Shown here: piece by piece, positions 60,097-64,000 of the stretch
Layout: every line of letters begins with the position of its first letter
Numbering within the stretch: position 1 is the first letter of the stretch
NCBI RefSeq assembly: GCF_008386695.1
Contig: NZ_VUOC01000001.1
Location: 1,152,347 to 1,216,346, forward strand
Reading direction: 5' to 3'
Origin: Chitinophaga agrisoli
GTDB taxonomy: Bacteria > Bacteroidota > Bacteroidia > Chitinophagales > Chitinophagaceae
DNA: 64,000 nucleotides
Notes under the pieces: model-generated
The model's input: the letters and a program-made list of their open reading frames with translations, nothing else
Told to the model about the DNA's origin: nothing
Database searches by the model: none
Program-made: the position numbers and the translations under genes

Positions 60097-62544
60097 ATGA
60101 AGAAACTATGCTTATCCATCACCCTTGCCATAGGCCTGCTCCCGGCCATGGCGCAACAACAAGCTGGCGCAGATACAGCCGCACAGCGTTATACCCTGCC
60201 CAATGGCTGGTCGCTTACGCCGGTAGGCCATGCGCTGCCCCTGGGCGATCTGCCTTTGAACATGGTGCTTTCCCGCTCCGGCAAATACCTGGCCGTTACC
60301 AATAACGGACAAGGCAAACAAACCATCCAGCTCATAGACGCGCAGAAAGAAACCCTGCTGGATGAGGTAACCATTCCCAAATCCTGGCTGGGCCTTGCCT
60401 TTAGCAAGGACGAAAAGTCGCTCTATGCCTCCGCTGGTAATGACAATATCATCTGGCAATACCAGGTCAATAATGGAAAGCTGCGGCTGGCCGATAGTAT
60501 AGTGCTGGGAAAACGCTGGCCGGAAAAGATAGGCCCTGCCGGTATGGTGATAGATGATGCCCGCAAACGCCTCTACGTAGTAACCAAGGAAAATAATAGT
60601 CTCTATGTAGTGGATCTCACTACCAATAAGGTGCTAAACCGGGTATCCCTGGAGGCGGAAGCGTATACCTGTGTCCTGTCTGCAGATGGAAAGCAGCTGT
60701 ACATTTCCCTGTGGGGTGGTGATAAAGTGGCTGTGTTTAATACACAACAGGGCGCCATCACCCAAAGCATACCTACGCAAAGCCATCCCAATGAGCTGAT
60801 CCTCTCCAGCAATGGCCGCTATATGTATGTGGCCAATGCCAACGAGAATTCGGTATCCGTGATAGATGTGAAAGCGCAAAAAGTGATTGAAACGCTCAAT
60901 ACCGCCCTGTACCCGGGCGCTCCCGCTGGTTCCACTACCAACGGCCTGGCGCTTTCTGCCAATAACCGCACCCTGTATATTGCCAATGCAGATAATAACT
61001 GCCTGGCCGTATTTGATGTGGAAACGCCTGGTAAAAGCCGTTCCAAAGGATTTATTCCCGTGGGCTGGTACCCTACCAATGTAAAAGTGCTGGGTAAAAA
61101 AGTATTGGTGGCCAATGGCAAGGGCTTTACCTCCATGGCTAACCCGGATGGGCCTAAACCCATCAACCGCCAGGATGCCGCCGGCAGGCATACGGGCAAT
61201 ACCCGTACGGGTAAGCCGGTGCAGTATATAGCCGCCCTGTTCAAAGGCACCCTGTCTATCTTTAAGGAGCCGGATGCGGCTGCGCTGAGCCGCTGGTCCA
61301 GGCTGGTGTATCAGAATACGCCTTACTCCAAAGAGCGCGAGGCCCTGGCCCCGGGCATGGCGGGTAATCCCATCCCGCAAAAACAGGGCGATGCTTCGCC
61401 TATCAAATATGTATTCTACGTGATCAAGGAAAACCGTACCTACGACCAGGTGCTGGGCGATATGCAAGAAGGCAACGGCGATACCAGCCTGTGTATCTTC
61501 CCGGAAAAGATCACCCCTAACCAGCATGCCCTGGCCCGGGAATTTGTGCTGCTGGATAATTTCTATGTAGATGCAGAAGTAAGCGCCGATGGCCACAACT
61601 GGTCTATGGCGGGATATGCTACCGATTATGTGGAAAAGACGTGGCCTACCAGCTATGGCGGCCGTGGCGGTACCTATGATTATGAGGGCAGCCGTAAGGT
61701 GGCCTATCCTAAAAAAGGATTCATATGGGATTACTGTCAGCGTGGCGGGGTTAGCTACCGTACCTATGGCGAGTTTGCAGAGGCGCATGAGGCCAGCATC
61801 AAATCCCTGGAAGGGCATTACTGCGAAGGCTACCCTGGCTTTGACCTCTCCATAAAGGATATAGACCGCCAACAGCTGTGGGTGCGCGACTTTGATTCCC
61901 TGGTGGCAGCCAACGCCTTACCGCATTTAACCACCCTCCGTTTTGGTAATGACCATACCAGCGGCCTGCGGAAAGGGGCTTACTCCCCCTATGCCGCCGT
62001 GGCGGATAATGACCTGGCAGTAGGCCGTTTTATAGAGCATATATCGCACAGCCCTATCTGGAAAGAGAGCGCCATCTTTATCCTGGAAGACGATGCGCAG
62101 AACGGCTCTGACCATGTGGATGCCCACCGTTCCCCCGTATATGTCATCAGCCCGTACACCAAACGGCACACACCTATCCATAACATGTACGCCACCGCAG
62201 GGGTACTGCGCACCATAGAGCTGATCCTGGGCCTGCCGCCTATGAGCCAGTACGATGCTGCGGCTATGCCTATGTGGGAGTGTTTTACCGATACGCCGGA
62301 CCTTACGCCCTACACCGCCGTAGATGCCAATGTAAACCTGGAAGAGCGTAACGTGGCCGTTAACGAAAGCGCCCGCCGTTCCGCCGGTTTTGACCTGGCC
62401 CACGAAGACCGGGCCCCGGACCTGGAGCTCAATGAGGTGATATGGAAAGCTATCCACGGCGAGCACGCTGTGATGCCCGCCCCCCGCAGAAGCGCTTTTG
62501 TAAAGCTGCAGGAAGGGGATGATGACGATGACGACGATAAATAG
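60097..62544 (+). CDS. YncE-like beta-propeller fused to a phosphoesterase domain
   Basis: 815 residues from the ATG at 60097 (MKKLCLSI); the frame is open from 59992, but that part has no signal. Signal peptide ITLAIGLLPAMAQQ. Residues about 40-360 are a seven-bladed propeller with repeated xxLYVVDL/YVANAN-type strands (KRLYVVTKENNSLYVVDLTT, RYMYVANANENSVSVIDVKA). The C-terminal phosphoesterase domain (about 440-770) begins VFYVIKENRTYDQVLGDMQE, the PF04185-like motif, and continues with DNFYVDAEVSADGHNWSM. It ends with EGDDDDDDDK, an odd acidic tail. The GH125 gene follows, suggesting use on a phosphorylated mannan. Confidence 0.88.
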   Translation: MKKLCLSITLAIGLLPAMAQQQAGADTAAQRYTLPNGWSLTPVGHALPLGDLPLNMVLSRSGKYLAVTNNGQGKQTIQLIDAQKETLLDEVTIPKSWLGLAFSKDEKSLYASAGNDNIIWQYQVNNGKLRLADSIVLGKRWPEKIGPAGMVIDDARKRLYVVTKENNSLYVVDLTTNKVLNRVSLEAEAYTCVLSADGKQLYISLWGGDKVAVFNTQQGAITQSIPTQSHPNELILSSNGRYMYVANANENSVSVIDVKAQKVIETLNTALYPGAPAGSTTNGLALSANNRTLYIANADNNCLAVFDVETPGKSRSKGFIPVGWYPTNVKVLGKKVLVANGKGFTSMANPDGPKPINRQDAAGRHTGNTRTGKPVQYIAALFKGTLSIFKEPDAAALSRWSRLVYQNTPYSKEREALAPGMAGNPIPQKQGDASPIKYVFYVIKENRTYDQVLGDMQEGNGDTSLCIFPEKITPNQHALAREFVLLDNFYVDAEVSADGHNWSMAGYATDYVEKTWPTSYGGRGGTYDYEGSRKVAYPKKGFIWDYCQRGGVSYRTYGEFAEAHEASIKSLEGHYCEGYPGFDLSIKDIDRQQLWVRDFDSLVAANALPHLTTLRFGNDHTSGLRKGAYSPYAAVADNDLAVGRFIEHISHSPIWKESAIFILEDDAQNGSDHVDAHRSPVYVISPYTKRHTPIHNMYATAGVLRTIELILGLPPMSQYDAAAMPMWECFTDTPDLTPYTAVDANVNLEERNVAVNESARRSAGFDLAHEDRAPDLELNEVIWKAIHGEHAVMPAPRRSAFVKLQEGDDDDDDDK

Positions 62545-62565
62545 CCTTTAACAGGATAATTGCTG

Positions 62566-62622
62566 GTTGATAGTTGTTGGAATAGCGGAAAAGCCGCTAT
62601 ACTAACAACTATCAACTATTTT
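62566..62622 (+). terminator. Complex hairpin between the phosphoesterase and GH125 genes
   Basis: An outer 13-bp stem (GTTGATAGTTGTT, 62566-62578 with 62604-62616) encloses an inner stem AGCGG/CCGCT and is followed by ATTTTTATA. The outer arm belongs to the heptamer-repeat family C. Confidence 0.65.
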
Positions 62623-62663
62623 TATATCTTGCGCTATTAACAACCATCTACTTTCCTAAAGCA

Positions 62664-64000
62664 ATGATCATGGTAGCAAGAAGAGATTTTATCCGCAACA
62701 GCAGCCTGCTGGCAGGCGCTATAGGACTGGGATTCCCCAAGCAGGTGCTGGCCTGGGATGGCTATACTTCTAAACGTCCCCCGCTGGCAGAACGTAAGTT
62801 TACCAGCCAGGCAGTGGAAAAAGCCATCACTGACATCAAAGCGCAGATCGCAGATCCGAAGCTCGCCTGGATGTTTGAGAACTGTTTTCCTAATACCCTC
62901 GATACCACGGTAAACTTTAAGACCATGGATGGCCGTCCGGACACATTTGTGCTCACCGGCGATATCCATGCTATGTGGCTGCGCGATTCTTCTGCCCAGG
63001 TATGGCCTTACCTGCCCCTGGTAAAAGAAGACAGCGCCCTGCAACAGCTGATTGCCGGCGTGATCAACCGTCAGACAAAATGCATCCTCATAGATCCTTA
63101 TGCCAACGCCTTCAACGAAGGGCCCACCGGCAGCGAATGGGACAAGGATCATACTGATATGAAGCCGGAGCTGCATGAGCGTAAATGGGAAATAGACTCC
63201 CTGTGTTACACCGTACGCCTGGCCTACAATTATTGGAAAACAAGCGGCGATACCAAGGTACTGGACGATAAATACAAAAAAGCCGCGCACCTGATCGTGC
63301 AAACCTTCAAAACGCAGCAACGTAAAGATGGCCCGGGCCCGTATAAATTCCAGCGTACTACGCCGGTACAGTCAGATACGGTAGCCAACAGCGGTTATGG
63401 CGCGCCTATCTCCCCGGTGGGATTGATCGTATCCATCTTCCGCCCGTCAGACGATGCTACGGTGTTCCCTTTCCTCATCCCCTCCAACATGTTTGCGGTA
63501 GTATCCCTGCGCCAGCTGGCGGAGATCAGTACCACCGTATGGAAGGACAGCGCTTTTACAAAGGAATGTACAGACCTGGCCAATGAAGTGGACAGGGCTA
63601 TTAAAGCCTATGCCGTTGTGGAGCATCCGCAGCTGGGGCATATGTATGCCTTTGAAGTGGATGGCTATGGCAACCGCCTGTTTATAGATGATACCAATGT
63701 GCCCAGCCTCCTGTCCATCCCTTACCTGGGTTATACCACGGCAGATGACCCGCTGTACCAGACGGCCCGCCGTTTTGTATGGAGCACCTTTCACCCATGG
63801 TTTTACCAGGGCAAGTATGGTGATGGCGTAGGCAGCCCGCATACCGGTGTTGACTTTATCTGGCCTATGAGCATTATCATGAAAGCCCTTACCACAGATA
63901 ATAAAGAGGAGATAGCCGCCTGTATCCGCACGCTGCGCAATACGGACGATGATAGCGGCTTTATCCATGAGTCTTACCACAAGGATAATCCCAAAAAGTT
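62664..64000 (+). CDS. GH125 exo-alpha-mannosidase, C-terminus outside window
   Basis: 445 residues are visible, to the end of the window. The start is ATG 62664 or 62670; the following ARRDFIRNSSLLAGAIGLGF is a twin-arginine signal. GH125 signatures include TGDIHAMWLRDSSAQVWPYL, which holds the sugar-binding site, IDPYANAFNEGPTGSEWDKD, KWEIDSLCYTVRLAYNYWK, YGAPISPVGLIVSIFRPSDD and FTFHPWFYQ-type late part with TGVDFIWPMSIIMKAL. The enzyme releases alpha-1,6-linked (in some members alpha-1,2/3) mannose from glycans. Its neighbour is the phosphoesterase, so together they may work on phosphomannan-like material. Confidence 0.92.
   Translation, partial: MIMVARRDFIRNSSLLAGAIGLGFPKQVLAWDGYTSKRPPLAERKFTSQAVEKAITDIKAQIADPKLAWMFENCFPNTLDTTVNFKTMDGRPDTFVLTGDIHAMWLRDSSAQVWPYLPLVKEDSALQQLIAGVINRQTKCILIDPYANAFNEGPTGSEWDKDHTDMKPELHERKWEIDSLCYTVRLAYNYWKTSGDTKVLDDKYKKAAHLIVQTFKTQQRKDGPGPYKFQRTTPVQSDTVANSGYGAPISPVGLIVSIFRPSDDATVFPFLIPSNMFAVVSLRQLAEISTTVWKDSAFTKECTDLANEVDRAIKAYAVVEHPQLGHMYAFEVDGYGNRLFIDDTNVPSLLSIPYLGYTTADDPLYQTARRFVWSTFHPWFYQGKYGDGVGSPHTGVDFIWPMSIIMKALTTDNKEEIAACIRTLRNTDDDSGFIHESYHKDNPKK

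Noticed and set aside
60634-61872. 412-codon ORF on the - strand
   Set aside because: Antisense of the propeller-phosphoesterase gene; no family features.
62637-63320. 227-codon ORF on the - strand near the window end
   Set aside because: Antisense of the GH125 gene, whose own frame runs to the window edge with strong motifs.

Overview
The window looks like a chromosomal segment of a Bacteroidota bacterium, most likely a Chitinophaga-like member of the Chitinophagaceae. The evidence is gene content: a gliding-motility gldC, a SusC/SusD outer-membrane pair behind an ECF sigma factor and FecR anti-sigma factor, a Bacteroidota-type bamA-ompH-ompH cluster, secreted proteins with Tat or Sec/lipoprotein signals, and -7 promoter boxes of the form TAnnTTTG. 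I recognise no rRNA, tRNA, insertion sequence, prophage or CRISPR array. Genes are densely packed on both strands, and convergent pairs are closed by strong bidirectional hairpins. The species assignment is inference.

Layout. 0-15 kb is housekeeping and metabolism: suhB-like and thiL, a GH3-type adenylating protein, a LysE exporter, the beta subunit of a 2-oxoacid:ferredoxin oxidoreductase without its alpha subunit, an AhpD-like protein, a cell-wall amidase, an acyl-CoA dehydrogenase, an alpha/beta hydrolase, two glycosyltransferases and a lone OppC-type permease. 15-31 kb is dominated by envelope genes on the + strand: a GT4-like glycosyltransferase, gldC, a YqeY protein, a CvpA protein, a hydrolase, a CBS protein, a small BamA-like barrel, nadK, a DUF6089-type barrel, uppS overlapping bamA, two Skp/OmpH chaperones, rpmH-rnpA-yidD and a CtpA-like S41 protease. 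rpmH is a short gene read directly from the sequence. rnpA directly follows it in the same frame and has no ATG, GTG or TTG at its conserved N-terminus.

32-42.4 kb is an inducible nutrient-uptake locus: sigma factor, FecR, SusC with an STN signalling domain, SusD, an exported endonuclease/exonuclease/phosphatase-fold lipoprotein, a Tat-exported Gfo/Idh/MocA oxidoreductase and a DUF1080 (3-keto-glycoside hydrolase/lyase family) lipoprotein. It contains no classical glycoside hydrolase. The most economical reading is a periplasmic oxidise-then-eliminate route for cleaving glycosides, which is the best candidate here for a less-described system. 42.4-54 kb holds a Mn-type superoxide dismutase, a PAS-LuxR regulator, an SPFH protein, tadA, ligA, an amidohydrolase lipoprotein, a Nudix-fold regulator with a dead catalytic box and the fused acyl-CoA mutase icmF. 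54-64 kb holds two MacB/FtsX-type permeases with a small secreted protein, a beta-propeller/phosphoesterase protein and a GH125 alpha-mannosidase cut by the window end.

Many intergenic gaps carry hairpins built of tandem 7- or 8-base units, arranged as an array followed by its inverse. They form at least four sequence families. One element supplies the last codons and stop of a glycosyltransferase gene, and another supplies the stop codon of the acyl-CoA dehydrogenase gene.
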